The notes beneath the pieces are model-generated. The model did no database searches. It saw nothing but the letters and a program-made list of their open reading frames with translations, and was not told the origin of the DNA. 64,000 bases of DNA from Macrolepiota albuminosa (taxonomy: Eukaryota > Basidiomycota > Agaricomycetes > Agaricales > Agaricaceae), in the NCBI GenBank assembly GCA_027475525.1, contig JAMWFC010000053.1, positions 1,612,001-1,676,000 on the forward strand. The letters are read 5' to 3'. Both the position numbers and the translations under genes were made by a program. This document shows, piece by piece, positions 21,470 through 32,269 of this stretch; positions within the stretch are counted from its first letter, which is position 1, and every line of letters starts with the position of its first letter.

Positions 21470-22096
21470 CGACCAAGAGCCCCCAGAGGAGGCATCGGGT
21501 GCCGAGCCCAAAAGTGTGGTTGTGGAGAGGGAGGAGTACGTCACAGTCAACATATATGACAATGTCTACAACAACGAGTACTACAGTCACGACAGCGACT
21601 CTGAGTGCCTAGCAGCAATGACAGATTGGCCGTCTTCAAATGATCCCAAAAAGAATAATGTGGTTTGGATGAAGGTGACTCTTTGTCGAGCAGAGGGCAC
21701 TTTGCAGCACCCTACACTGAAATGGGCAGACAAGGAGTGCCTAGTCTCATATGTAAACGTAGATGGCCACAAGAAGACATGGACCTTATGGGACTCCGGG
21801 AGTACTACGTTGGGCATAATGCCCCAGTTTGCCATGTGTACGGAATATCTATGCAGGAGTTGGATATGCCATTGGCGTTACAGCTGGGCACCATAGAAAG
21901 CCGGGCTATGGTGCAGTATGGGACGAATGTGACTGTCCAGACACCAGGCTTATGTAGCCAGGAATACATGGATGTAGCGAACTTTGATCACTATGATATG
22001 ATACTGGGAACGCCATTCATGTGGCACAACAAAGTCATACTAGACTTTGACCACTGTCAGATACTAGTGAATGGGAAGGTGATCTCAGCTGAATGA
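21470..22096 (+). pseudogene. Gypsy-1 aspartic protease
   Basis: Retropepsin-like: the catalytic motif WTLWDSGSTT (about 21778-21807) is followed, after a frameshift, by YMDVANFDHYDMILGTPF (about 21964-22017), the ILGTPF corresponding to the conserved ILG flap-side motif. Closely matches Gypsy-2 42694-43437. Role: cleaves the Gag-Pol polyprotein. A variable acidic spacer lies upstream. Confidence 0.8.
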
Positions 22097-22183
22097 GCTA
22101 CAGCAGACAACACTGATAATCATCTGTGATGTCATCACACTACAGAGAAACACAAGGAGTCTCCATGACTGGGCTGGCGCAAA

Positions 22184-22714
22184 GTGGCAGCAGTAGAGGA
22201 TGTGGATGAGGACATGCAGGCTATGCCTGGACTGAGCTCAGACCACAACGTGGTGATGATGAGTGAGGAGGAGTATCAAGCCTCCAAGAGGAGCAACAAG
22301 CAAATAATTGCTCCTGATATTCGAGGCGCAAAGCCTCCAGCCAAGCGCCACCAAAAGGCGAGACAATGGGAGGACTCAGTGGATGTATGCCCACCTACGT
22401 CCTCATGAGTCAAGTTGGATGACTTGAGAGACAGCATCTGAGAGGTGGAAGCCTCATGTGAGGGGGACACACAGTCCCTATGGGAGCGACCAGCACCCCT
22501 TCCGGAGTACAACTGGGCATACGACCCTCAAATGCCGCAGGAGTGGAACAAGCTGGTGGCAGCCACATGTGCACAAAACGTGCACCAGAGACAGATGACT
22601 GTCAGACCAGTGTATTGCCAGCCAGCATCAGATGAGGTGTCCGTAGCGTACTCACTTGTACGCAAGGGAAAAAGCCTCGTGGCTTATAAGGCAGCGGCAG
22701 TGGTTCTCTGCTGA
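22184..22714 (+). pseudogene. Gypsy-1 protease-RT linker region
   Basis: Open fragments with a motif shared by both Gypsy copies (NWAYDPQMPQEWNKLVAATC here, QWAYDPRMPRKWNELVASM in Gypsy-2 near 43870-43930). No known domain; conserved between the two elements, so probably a functional part of Pol. Interrupted by TGA codons near 22406 and 22440. Confidence 0.55.
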
Positions 22715-22746
22715 GACTACATATACCCGATGACAGTGTCACTTGG

Positions 22747-24420
22747 GTGCTTGCAATGCATGAGCAATATGCACCGCTGCCTCGGTTACCCTCAGAGACG
22801 GTGGAAGTACTTCCCCCGATGTGTATGAAGGGGAAGCAGAAGGCGACAAGCCTTCATGAGAAAGATATACCTCGGTTGCGTCAGCAATGGCAAGAAGAAT
22901 TTGCTGATATGGTCAATGGGACCAAGGAGGAGCTCCCGCCATGGTGGGAGGTGAACCATGAGATCAACCTCATAGACGAGAGCAAGCAATATAAGTACCA
23001 CTTGCCGCGCTGCCCGTGCGCACTTCAGGAGCAACTACACGATAAAACTAATCGCTATTTGAATGCTCAATGGTGGTCACCATGCACCACTGCTCAGGCT
23101 GCACCATTATTGTGCATCCTGAAGAAGGATGGAACCCTTCAAACAGCTCTTGATGCACGTCAGCGCAATGACAAGCTGCACCATTATTGTGCATCCTGAA
23201 GAAGGATGGAACCCTTCAAACAGCTCTTGATGCACGTCAGCGCAATGACAATACTATAAAGGATGTAACTCCTTTACCAGATCAGGAGGTGATCCGGGAA
23301 GACGTGGCTTGGGCGAAGTATCGCTCGAAGATTGACCTTACAGATGCTTATGAGCAGGTGTGCATTTGCACCAAAGACGTACCCAAGACCGTATTTGCAT
23401 TGATCATGGGCACGTTCACGAGCAACATAATGCAAATTGGAGACTGTAATGCTCCTGCAACCTTTCAGAGGCTAATGACCTCTATTTTTCGAGACGTAAT
23501 AGGACGTTTTATGCACGTCTACTTAGATGACATATTCATCTACTTGGATTCTGTGGATGAGCATGAGCAGCACCTCAGAGTCGTATTTGAACGACTATGC
23601 AAGTACAAGTTGTACTTGAAGTAGAAAAAGTGTGAGCTTTACGCTCAGAGTATATGCCTAGGGCATGTCATAGATGAGTGGGGTATCCACCCCGATCAGG
23701 ACAAGCTCAATCACATTTGGGAGTGGCGCATGCCACGAAACTACAATGACATCCAACGATTTGTTGGCCTTGTCAACTACATATCGAGCTTCTTGCCTGA
23801 TGTCATGGCCTATACTGGGCCACTTATGGCCATGACACAGAATGGGTCACCGTTCAATTGGAGACCGCTGCACCAGCGGTGCTTTGAGATGGTCAAACGG
23901 ATCTGTATGAAGACTCCGGTAATTTGACCAATCGACCCTAGATGGGACGAGTCAATATGGCTCATTTGCGATGTGTCTAAGACAGGCATCGGAGCCATGT
24001 ATGGTCAGAGAAGTAGCTGGCAGACTTGCCGCCCAGCTGGGTTCATGTTGAAGAAATTCACAATGGCCCAGCAAAACTATGCTGTGCACAAGCTGGAGAC
24101 TCTCACCATCCTTGAGGCCCTTCTCAAGTGGGAGGATAAGCTGATGGGATATCCCATCCACATCATAACGGATCACAAGGCACTTGAGTTCTTCAAAACT
24201 CAGGTGAACTTGTCGCCGCATCAGCGACGGTAGATAGACTACATGTCGAGATACCAGTTCGACATCACCTATGTTAAAGGTGAACTCAACAAAGTGGCAG
24301 ACTGCTTGTCTCGCTACTTTGAGAGCGATGTAGTCAGGGAGGCTCACAAGCCTCATGAGTATGTGCAGGCAGACTGCCACATAGACCCAGATGGAGAGGA
24401 TCTACCTCTTCACTGCTACT
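22747..24420 (+). pseudogene. Gypsy-1 reverse transcriptase - RNase H
   Basis: RT: LDARQRNDNTIKDVTPLPDQ, SKIDLTDAYEQV (first catalytic Asp), GDCNAPATFQRLM, and the YLDD box (HVYLDDIFIY, about 23519-23545). A stop (TAG at 23622) and others follow. RNase H from about 23960 reads LICDVSKTGIGAMYGQ, KFTMAQQNYAVHKLETL (catalytic Glu) and ITDHKALEFFKTQ (catalytic Asp). The duplicated 77-mer at 23098-23251 shifts the frame artificially. Several stops look like TGG-to-TAG or CAG-to-TAG changes. Confidence 0.85.
23098..23251. repeat. Exact 77-bp tandem duplication (23098-23174, 23175-23251)
   Basis: Identical adjacent 77-mers in RT; the Gypsy-2 RT has one copy at the homologous place. Probable assembly overlap. 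Confidence 0.88.
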
Positions 24421-24455
24421 AGGAGCTTAGAGAGCATGTCCTGGAAGTACATGCT

Positions 24456-26144
24456 ATGCGTGACAACAAACAGAGGCAAAGCACTCGCCTCAGGGAGCAG
24501 CGTGAAGAGCAGGACATAGCCGCCCAGTTGCTCAAGGAGCATGAAGTCATGGACCCAGCGTCACCTGGGGAGCACAAGCACCCTGATATACCCGTTACGC
24601 TGGCTGAGATGCTTGAAGGCAAATTGCCTTCATCCCAGCCCTCTATCCTGGGCAGCGACAACTTCCGGATAGAAGTGGTGCAGGAATATGGCAATGATTT
24701 TCTCTACACCAAGATAATCGCCAATCCTGACGACCATCCTTGGTTCAGGCATGAGCCTGGTAGACTGATCACAATGGAGAACCATCAAGAGGTGGCAGTG
24801 GTCTGCCTCCCCAGTACGCAAACCATTGTTACGCAAGTCTTGGACTAGGCCCATGCACTGGTGGGGCACTTTGGTGCTGCCCGAACGTTGGGCTACATCC
24901 GGAGATGGTATTGGTGGCCACATATGGCCCAAGAAGTGACTAAGTTCTGCACCTCATGCACAGCATGTCAGAGGGCAAAGTTGCCCCCTGGATCTCCTCC
25001 TGGGAAGCTACACCAGCTACCTGTGCCAGTAAAACCTTGGGACTCCATTGGAATGGACTTTGTAGGTCCCTTTCCCAAGTCCAGAGGGTTCGATTACCTC
25101 TGGGTGGTAATATGCCGCATGACAAGCATGGTGCACCTCATACTGGTGCGAACTACACTGACGGCTAAGGAGCTGTCATGGATCTACCTTCGGGAGATCG
25201 TTAGGCTGCATGGGCTGCCTAGTACCATAGTGAGCGACCGTGACTCAAAGTTCACATCTTAATGGTGGAGGGAACTCCACAAACTGTTAGGAGCACAACT
25301 TCTCATGTCAATGTCCTTCCATCCTCAAATGGATGGGCAAACTGAGTGGGCCAACCGCAGTATAGGCCAGGTTCTGAGGGCAGTTGTTTGCCCTGACCAA
25401 TGGGACTGGGTGGACTGGTGTCCACTCACTGAGTTCGCAATTAACGCGAGTATCTCAGAAACAACAGGGTATGCGCCCTTTGAGCTCAATGGAGGGTACT
25501 TGCCCTCCATGCTGCACAAAATTTGTGCTGATGTGGTGGCCCACTGGGGAGTTGTCGAGTTCGCCAGGCAGGCCCTGGAGAACATTGCAGCGGCGCATGA
25601 TGCCATCATAGAGACGCGAGTCTTTCAGGCAAAAAATGCCAATCACCGTAGGCAAGCAGAACCGCCTATAGCAGTAGGAGCGTTGGTTTATCTGTCAACA
25701 CGTAACCTGAGACTCCCAAAGGGTCAGGCGAGTAAACTCTGCCCGAAATGGGTAGGCCCATACCGCATCCTGGACATGGAGCGATGTACCTCCAACTACG
25801 TGTTGAAACTGCCTCAGGCACTACAGGAACAACGCATCATTCCAAAGTTCCATGTGTCGCTGTTGCGACCATATAGTGCATCCGATGACACGCTATTCCC
25901 TAATAGGGTGACCCCAGGCCCCAATGATTTTGGAGCTCGAGATGATGACAAATAGTTCATCAAGTGCATCATAGGGCACCGGTAGACTGAGCGTAATATG
26001 CTCGAGTTTGAGGTGCGGTGGTCCCTCGGGAACACAACATGGGAGCCACACTCCCATTGCTCCAAGTTAGCGGCACTTGACCGTTATTTGGAGTTGAAGG
26101 GCATTAAGCGCCCACATCAATTAAGTAAGCATGCTGGCGCTTAA
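24456..26144 (+). pseudogene. Gypsy-1 integrase with chromodomain-like C-terminus
   Basis: HHCC zinc domain about 24850-24980 (HALVGHFGAARTLGYIRRWY ... CTSCTACQ); DDE core with GMDFVGPF, HGLPSTIVSDRDSKFTS and FHPQMDGQTEWANRS. The tail at 25950-26130 (LEFEVRWSLGNTTWEPHSHC) is chromodomain-like, as in chromoviruses, and would bind histone marks to steer integration. Stops near 24846 and 25259 and in the chromodomain (R*TE) inactivate it. Closely parallel to 45757-47367 of Gypsy-2. Confidence 0.85.
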
Positions 26145-26147
26145 TTT

Positions 26148-26164
26148 GATTGGCAGTGCCAATC
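26148..26164 (+). other. Hairpin between integrase and ORF3 of Gypsy-1
   Basis: GATTGGC-AGT-GCCAATC, a perfect 7-bp stem with a 3-base loop, starts 4 bp after the integrase stop and about 80 bp before the ORF3 ATG. A comparable short stem (CCGGTGACTAACCGG) lies at 47411-47425 in Gypsy-2. Confidence 0.5.
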
Positions 26165-26244
26165 GTGGCTTGGCTGAGTTGGTCAGCAGCTGTGGCTGAA
26201 ACACGTCTTAAAAAGTGAAATTTCTTTTTTCCTTTTTTTCCTTA

Positions 26245-29200
26245 ACCATGGACAACATGGCCATGGACCGTAATGAGCAGCAGCAGCAGCAGTTTGAGTT
26301 TGCGCCATCGGTCTTACCGTTGGCTGAAGGGGGGGGGCAGATGGCTCCCCCACTGACCCAAAATACGCCCCAGTGGGGACAATTGCAACAGGCTGTGGGC
26401 TTCCCACAGCAGCAGCAACAACTAGTGGTGGGCTACCCACCGCAACAGCCGGTGATCAGTGGCTATCCGCCACACCAATTCATGCAGGGCAACTTCATGC
26501 CCCAAAACGCACCTGTGGGCGGCTATCAGCCCCAACAACCAGTAGCGGGTGCTTATGCGCCACATCACGCTGAGGGCCAATCCCAGCAACACCAGTACGG
26601 GGGGCTTGTCAGCCCCCAAGCAACATCAGGACAGAGGCAGCTTGCCCCTGTACTGGCAATGGGGCCGCTGGGGACACATCCTTTTCCCCAGTTTACTGCC
26701 CCGGCACACTACCCTGGCATGGGTGGTGTGCCCGTAATGATGCCGTACCCCCCAGCTTGGATGGGGGCTTGGGGCATGATGCCCCAGTATGATGCCTCGT
26801 ATGAGGCGACAGCCAAGGGAGGCAGGTCGGCTTCCCTGTCAACTACAGTACCAGTCAACAATCTAGAGGGACGCCAAGCATCTCTCGTGCAGGCCACCAT
26901 GGCCATTGAGAGTACAGAAACTCTCAATCCAGAACCAAGCATCAGTTCATTGGCTGATGCGCCAACAGAGAGCCTGGCCAAGCTCTCCTTGCTACAGTGG
27001 CTGGAGATGCCGCACCAACCTGAGCCCAGCTCAGAAGAAGAGTCACGTCCTCGACGCGACAAAGGAAAAGCATGGGCTGTCGAGCCCAGTCTCAACCAGG
27101 ACTTAGTCCTGGCTACTCTTCTCCAACGCCTGGGAGACAACGGGTATGATGTACCCACAGAGTCATCATTCCTCCGCAATGCAGAGGCGGTCGTCCTCAT
27201 CAGCTGGATGATGGACAACATGGATCATATGCACGCTCAGTGCAAAACTGATCTCCTTGCCTTATTGGCTGCTTGTAAGCGGCAGACTACACCCCCAAGT
27301 TGGGACACCAACTCCAGCAAAAGGGTGCGTTGGCAAGGAGTGGAGGACGCGCCCTCCTACTCAACTCAGTCGAGCGTTGTCGTACCCGGCCGGGAGGCCA
27401 GTCTAGGGTGGGAATTTCTTCCCTATGAAGAGGTCCCTGCTCTAGCCACCCCCCGGCTCATCCAGCGCCTCGCCAGCAGCGCATCTGAGGTCGCATCTTC
27501 ACAACCATTATCTGTGGTATCCACCATGCACTCTGGGGAGCAGAGTTCCAGGGGCGTTAGCACACACCCCACTGAGGCTAAGGCCTCACAACCCCGAAAG
27601 AATTGTCAGGGTAAGCAACTGGAAAGGCATGCATATGTCAACGTGCACTTCTCTGAGGATGCCCCGAAAGGAGCCCCAGGGGCTAACATCCCCTTCTTAC
27701 CTGCAGTACTGGTAGAAGGCCCACCAGCCCAACTCCTGCGGTGTGTGTGGGCAATGGACCCACAGTCTGATAAGTCTGTGCCAGAGAGGCTGCCATTCCC
27801 GCTCTCCAATGACAATTGGTATAAGGAGCCTGAAGAGGCTCGCATGGAATCTCCTGTGCCGCACGAGACGGCAGCACAATGTATGGCACACAAACGACGC
27901 AACAGCAATTGACGGGCCAAGATGGACCGTTGGGTGCAGGATAGTGCCAAACGAGGAGCCGCCCTCTTCAAGGACAAAACTGGGCACATCCCTGATGTGC
28001 TCAGTGTGGTAATCTACCGTGATTACACTGTTGAGCGCTAGAACTCATTCTTTGGTGTGGGGCTAGCTCCCCAGTTCTATTGGTTGCCGGTGACCAATGC
28101 CATCTTCGTCGGGCAAGAAGCCTGTGCAGCCAGGTCCTTCGAGACCAATAAAGAGGGCAATGCCACGTCAATGCCCCACAACAGTAAGGTGTACCAAGTG
28201 GCACCTTGCGGGTTTCTCCGCAGTCCCCGAGAGCTCTGCAGGCTCCATTCACTGGTGAACAACCAGTTTACGCTGATTCATCAGCATCAGTTGGGCTACC
28301 TACTGCTCAACGAATTCAAACGGGTGGCGCTGAACTGCCACCCTACTGCCCGAGACAGAACCATGTCTCACTTACTCAATGAGGTCCTGTATAAGACCAT
28401 AGCGGTACCCTTCACAAGTTCCAAGGAGTGGGAGAACGTCCTGCAAATGATTGTGCCAATGCGAATCTATTGCCGCAAAGAGGGTGGGAGACTTGCCTTC
28501 GTTGGCCTTACTCTCCCTGATCCAAAGCAACCGTTTGCTTTGGACTACCTGGGCTCATATGCCCTCCTCTATGGGCATCCTGGGACGCCCAACATATGGA
28601 CTAGTCTGGCTATGGACTGTGCCATGTGCATTCATTGGCGCAGCCTTTTTGGCTTTGCACTTGTATGTGCCCTCAGCGCCAGCTGCCCCTCCAAGACCAC
28701 GGTACACAAGTACCTGGCCTATGTTTTTGCAAGGCCAGGCCTCTACAAAGAGGCCGTGGCTGAGTACGAGGCGGCTACAGGGCAAGTTTTTGTGCCCCTC
28801 CACACCAATGACTCTAACTTTGAGGCTCGGGCTGTGGACATCCTGGAAGCATCAGCTTCCATGTTTACCACTTCGGATGCGTTACGCGTCCTTCTTCACA
28901 ATCAAATTCTGGTCAGCTGGGCTGACCATGCTTATACCTATGGGGTCACCTACTTGGCCCACATATTCTTTAGCGACAGCCAGCTCTACAACGAGGCGGC
29001 CACCATCAACGACGAGAGGCTGCAATGCCTCGACCATTACAGGACACCCCAGTCCATTGCTCAGTGGGATGGGTGGCGTGAGGCCACCATTGGCAATTGA
29101 CAACACCTTATGCTCCAGCAGCAGGACAGTTGTCATGCTTATGATGACGCACTCACCAAGGGGATGTACCTCCTCATCGGGCAAGACATTCATGCCCGTG

Positions 29201-29472
29201 AGATCTGGATGCGCCAGTACCAGTCCAACACTGGGGATCTTCCCGATCCCCACCCACGTATCCCGGGGTTGATCGTTGACCCCACTCTTACACTGTCCCC
29301 CCTCCGGGACTACGATGACTCCCTGCCCGTCGCAGGGCCATCAGGCACTTCCTATGAGCCCGCACCCAAGGATGAACTCCTCGACTACAACATGGACAAT
29401 GTGACTGCTGATCCATTCCAGGAGCCTGGGGACTCTCCAATTGCCCCCGTCCCTGACTTACTGACAGCCTGA
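26245..29472 (+). pseudogene. Gypsy-1 ORF3, unrecognised conserved protein downstream of integrase
   Basis: One frame from ATG 26245 (MDNMAMDRNEQQQQQ) to 29472, interrupted by only three stops (TGA 27910, TAG 28039, TGA 29098), so the native protein was about 1,070 residues. Residues about 1-200 are Gln/Pro/Gly-rich low complexity with a GYPPQQP-like repeat; the middle is acidic and Ser-rich. The C-terminal part, from about 28060, is an all-helical-looking domain shared with Gypsy-2 (HWRSLFGFALVCALSA; ARPGLYKEAVAEY; DALRVLLHNQILVSWADHAY). No signal peptide or membrane segment is evident, so it is not env-like despite its position. I do not recognise it. Confidence 0.75.
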
Positions 29473-29517
29473 CCGTCATATGATTTTGAGACCGTAGCTC
29501 GGTCTAATTGGGGGGTG

Positions 29518-29751
29518 TGTAGTGTAGTCCGCTATGTGGCGTTGGCCACATAGCTTTACTTACTGTAGTAGACATTATATTATACTTATTATAATATAAT
29601 ATTAATATTAATTACTTTATTATATCTAGTTACATGTGCTGCTTACTAAGCAGCTTACTTTTTGTTGTACACTACATCGTCAATAGACCGGTCTGGTCTG
29701 ATTCATTGTGGTGTGCACACTAAGCTCTTTCAAACCCGTAACTTTGTTACA
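29518..29751 (+). repeat. Gypsy-1 right LTR (234 bp)
   Basis: Starts TGTAGTGTAG, ends TTGTTACA. Preceded by a G-run (ATTGGGGGGTG), a plausible polypurine primer for plus-strand synthesis; the same ATTGGGGGG precedes the Gypsy-2 right LTR. Confidence 0.92.
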
Positions 29752-30163
29752 CTGCCCTCTTGTTCTTCCTCTTCCTCTTCCTCTTCATCCTCGTCCTCAT
29801 CTTTGTCCTCCTGCTCCTTCTGTCAATGATAGGTACCAGGAGGACATTGACCAATATAGGTCACCCGTTTTGGCTTCTTGGAATTTGGTGATGGACCAGA
29901 CAAATCTCCTGCCACTGGAGGACTCAGTTGTTTTCTCTTCTTTGGAATTGGTGACAGACCAGACAAATCTCCTGCTGCTGGCCTATGACCTATCTGGTCT
30001 TCTCGTGCCGGTGCCATTGATGGACCAGCCTCGGTTGATAGATCAGGTCATTCTTCACCTCTACTTGGTTCTTCCCCCCTTCCGCTCCTCTGGGTCCATT
30101 TCTTTGCAGTGTCCTTCAACCGCCTGGTCATATCCTCATCAGAAAGCTTGCTCTGGAGTAGCA

Positions 30164-30417
30164 GGATAACTTTGTTGATGAAACTTCTCCTGGCATCAAG
30201 GAGGAGTTTCTTGTCATCCTTGACGTCCCTAACCTTGAACNNNNNNNNNNNNNNNNNNNNNNNNNNNNNNNNNNNNNNNNNNNNNNNNNNNNNNNNNNNN
30301 NNNNNNNNNNNNNNNNNNNNNNNNNNNNNNNNNNNNNNNNGGATAACTTTGTTGATGAAACTTCTCCTGGCATCAAGGAGGAGTTTCTTGTCATCCTTGA
30401 CGTCCCTAACCTTGAAC
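30164..30417. repeat. 77-bp duplication flanking the N gap
   Basis: 30164-30240 equals 30341-30417 exactly. This case, where the gap is visible, explains the eleven ungapped ones. Confidence 0.93.
30241..30340. other. Assembly gap (100 N) between overlapping contigs
   Basis: 100 N flanked by the same 77-mer on both sides (30164-30240 and 30341-30417). The contigs evidently overlap, so there is probably no missing sequence here. Confidence 0.95.
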
Positions 30418-30693
30418 CACATGTCAATCTACAGGACGACTATTAGTGCATGTCTATTAGGCAGGAGTGCTTGTATCTTACCAGGTCCTTCTGCTGTGCT
30501 TTGAGTTGATGCAGGTCTCCTCTGAGAGCAAGGTATAATACTCAAACATCCACGTCAACAACCTGTTGGTGGAGTTCTTCATTAGACATGGCAGATGGAG
30601 GATTAAAGAAATGGACGAGAACTTTATATGAAGCAAGTTCTGAAAATAGATATCATGTGACCCTGTTTAAATTACAAAAGAAGTTTGATTTAT

Positions 30694-30847
30694 TGCTTGA
30701 CAAAACCTTACTTTGTTTATCTTACAGTTTAGTAAATAACAATTAGCTAAGCAGGTCAAAAATTGCAAACTGCTTGACAAAACCTTACTTTGTTTATCTT
30801 ACAGTTTAGTAAATAACAATTAGCTAAGCAGGTCAAAAATTGCAAAC
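30694..30847. repeat. Exact 77-bp tandem duplication (30694-30770, 30771-30847)
   Basis: Identical adjacent 77-mers; probable assembly overlap. Confidence 0.85.
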
Positions 30848-30861
30848 ATTTTAATGTTTAT

Positions 30862-30940
30862 TGCACTAAGCAAGAGTCAAACCCACCTACTGCAACATAC
30901 AATGAACACCAATGGATAATATTTCACTAGACCATTGATG
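30862..30940 (-). repeat. tRNA-like unit
   Basis: Reading minus: A-box-like ATGGTCTAGTGAAA and B-box-like GGGTTTGACTC. Same family as 651-732. Confidence 0.45.
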
Positions 30941-31090
30941 CTTACTGTACACTGCTATAGTCTAAATAGATATCATGTCACCCTGTTTAAATTTCACCCT
31001 GTTTAAATTAGGACCTTATGTTGTTTATCATACTGTGTAGTAAATAACAATTAGCTAAGCAGGTCAAAAATTCTAAACAATTTGATATAA

Positions 31091-31160
31091 ATGCACTAGT
31101 AGGAATCGAACCCGCCTACTGCAAAGACCAATGGATAATATTCCACTAGACCACCAATGC
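31091..31160 (-). repeat. tRNA-like unit
   Basis: Reading minus: A-box-like GGTGGTCTAGTGG and B-box-like GGGTTCGATTCC, close to the Pol III consensus. Confidence 0.5.
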
Positions 31161-31239
31161 TTACTGTACATTGCTATGATGTAAATAAACATCAGTCTAA
31201 TATTCTGTGTGTGGTCAAAAATTCTTAAATTCAATGTCA

Positions 31240-31320
31240 ATGCACTAGAGAGAATCAAACCTACCTATTGCAAGAAACAAGAAATACCAATTGGAAATAT
31301 TCCACTACACCACAGATGCT
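31240..31320 (-). repeat. tRNA-like unit, decayed
   Basis: Reading minus: TGTGGTGTAGTGG at the A-box place and AGGTTTGATTC at the B-box place. Confidence 0.4.
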
Positions 31321-31538
31321 TCGTGTATAATGCTATGGTGTAAATCAATATCAGTCTAATATTCCGCTACACCCCATAGTTTTCCTCTTTCCTGTATACT
31401 TCTATGGTGTAAATAAAATATCAGTCTAATATTGTCAATTCAATACAGATGCACCAGTTGCAGTAAATTCTCTATCTGTTTAAATTCTGTATGGGTCTGT
31501 TTGTGCACTATATGAACACCATCCTGACTTGTAGTAAG

Positions 31539-31619
31539 CACCTGTGGTACAATGGAATATTCATAAATCAATATTTCATATTGTGCACAAGAGGTGGGTT
31601 CGACTCCTGCTAGTTCACA
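31539..31619 (+). repeat. tRNA-like unit, opposite orientation to its neighbours
   Basis: CACCTGTGGTACAATGG start and GGGTTCGACTCC B box; ends TAGTTCACA. It matches 651-732 in direct orientation although the arm as a whole is inverted. Confidence 0.5.
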
Positions 31620-31934
31620 TTATATAATAGCAGCAGGCTGCTGACATCTGCTAGCATCATGAATTTGATCTGTTGAAAACTCCAGAGATTTCTGCAGTGG
31701 CATAAGATGGACGAGTTTGCACGTGTGTTCATTCCAGTGCTCATGACAAGTTGATAATACACTGTGGCTAGCTATCTTTGTGCTGGTCTTTGTAAAAAAG
31801 GTAGCCGGCTCTGGTGTATTGTCACTTGTCATGTGTACTGGAATGATCTCATGTGCCAACTCCTCTATCCTATCCCACTTCAGTAATTTCTAGAGTTTTG
31901 GTCAGATCAACTACCACAGGTCAGTACAATGTAT

Positions 31935-32088
31935 ATGTAGAGCAAAAATGCACCTGTATAAAAACACACCATTAGACCCCATTAAGGTGGAGTAGGGGGA
32001 GTAGAACCCACATGTAGAGCAAAAATGCACCTGTATAAAAACACACCATTAGACCCCATTAAGGTGGAGTAGGGGGAGTAGAACCCAC
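31935..32088. repeat. Exact 77-bp tandem duplication (31935-32011, 32012-32088)
   Basis: Identical adjacent 77-mers; the left inverted-repeat arm has a single copy at the homologous place, supporting an assembly artefact. Confidence 0.88.
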
Positions 32089-32269
32089 TGCTGTACACAA
32101 TATTGAATATCAATAAATGAATATTCACTAAACTATTGGGACTGGTTGCACCGCTGATGTCAGCTGGCTCACATGCCAGCAGACAGCGGACACTCATGCA
32201 CTCTCTTCTGCCCTTCTCCCTCTTTCTCCTCAGTGCCATCCTCTCCACTCCCCACACTACCTCACATGC

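Larger units (their letters stand above)
11909..29751 (+). mobile_element. Gypsy-1: chromodomain-type Ty3/Gypsy LTR retrotransposon with extra ORF3, carrying nested insertions
   Basis: Bounded by 234-bp LTRs (11909-12142 and 29518-29751) and a 5-bp target duplication CTGCC (11904-11908, 29752-29756). Internal order: ORF1-like region, gag with CCHC knuckle, protease, RT-RNase H, integrase with chromodomain-like tail, then a long ORF3. The LTRs differ at five positions, all transitions, so the insertion is fairly young. A solo LTR (13496-13994) and a Ngaro/DIRS-like element (14220-20198) have inserted into the ORF1/gag part. Stops, frameshifts and two 77-bp duplications interrupt the genes, so this copy is not autonomous as assembled. 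Confidence 0.93.
29757..30600 (-). pseudogene. Zinc-cluster/coiled-coil gene, upstream half (split by Gypsy-1)
   Basis: Minus-strand segments from about 30600: a basic helical part (MWFKVRDVKDDKKLLLDARR, followed by SFINKV), then KLSDEDMTRRLKDTAKKW, a Pro/Ser-rich stretch with two copies of a GDLSGLSP-like unit, and a highly acidic run (EDKDEDEDEEEEEEEE) ending at the Gypsy-1 target site. With the acidic and helical parts upstream and the zinc cluster downstream (10733-11908) this looks like one nuclear protein. The 100-N gap with 77-bp overlap lies inside it. Stops between segments suggest decay apart from the insertion. Confidence 0.5.
30650..32260 (-). repeat. Right arm of the large imperfect inverted repeat (putative long TIR)
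   Basis: Reverse complement of sequence at 1-1260, best over 31930-32260 against 1-240. The inner part is rearranged: minus-strand tRNA-like units at 30862-31320 and one plus-strand unit at 31539-31619, plus unmatched sequence at about 31640-31920. Two 77-bp duplications lie in it. How far the arm continues beyond 32260 cannot be judged because the left arm leaves the window. Confidence 0.68.
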
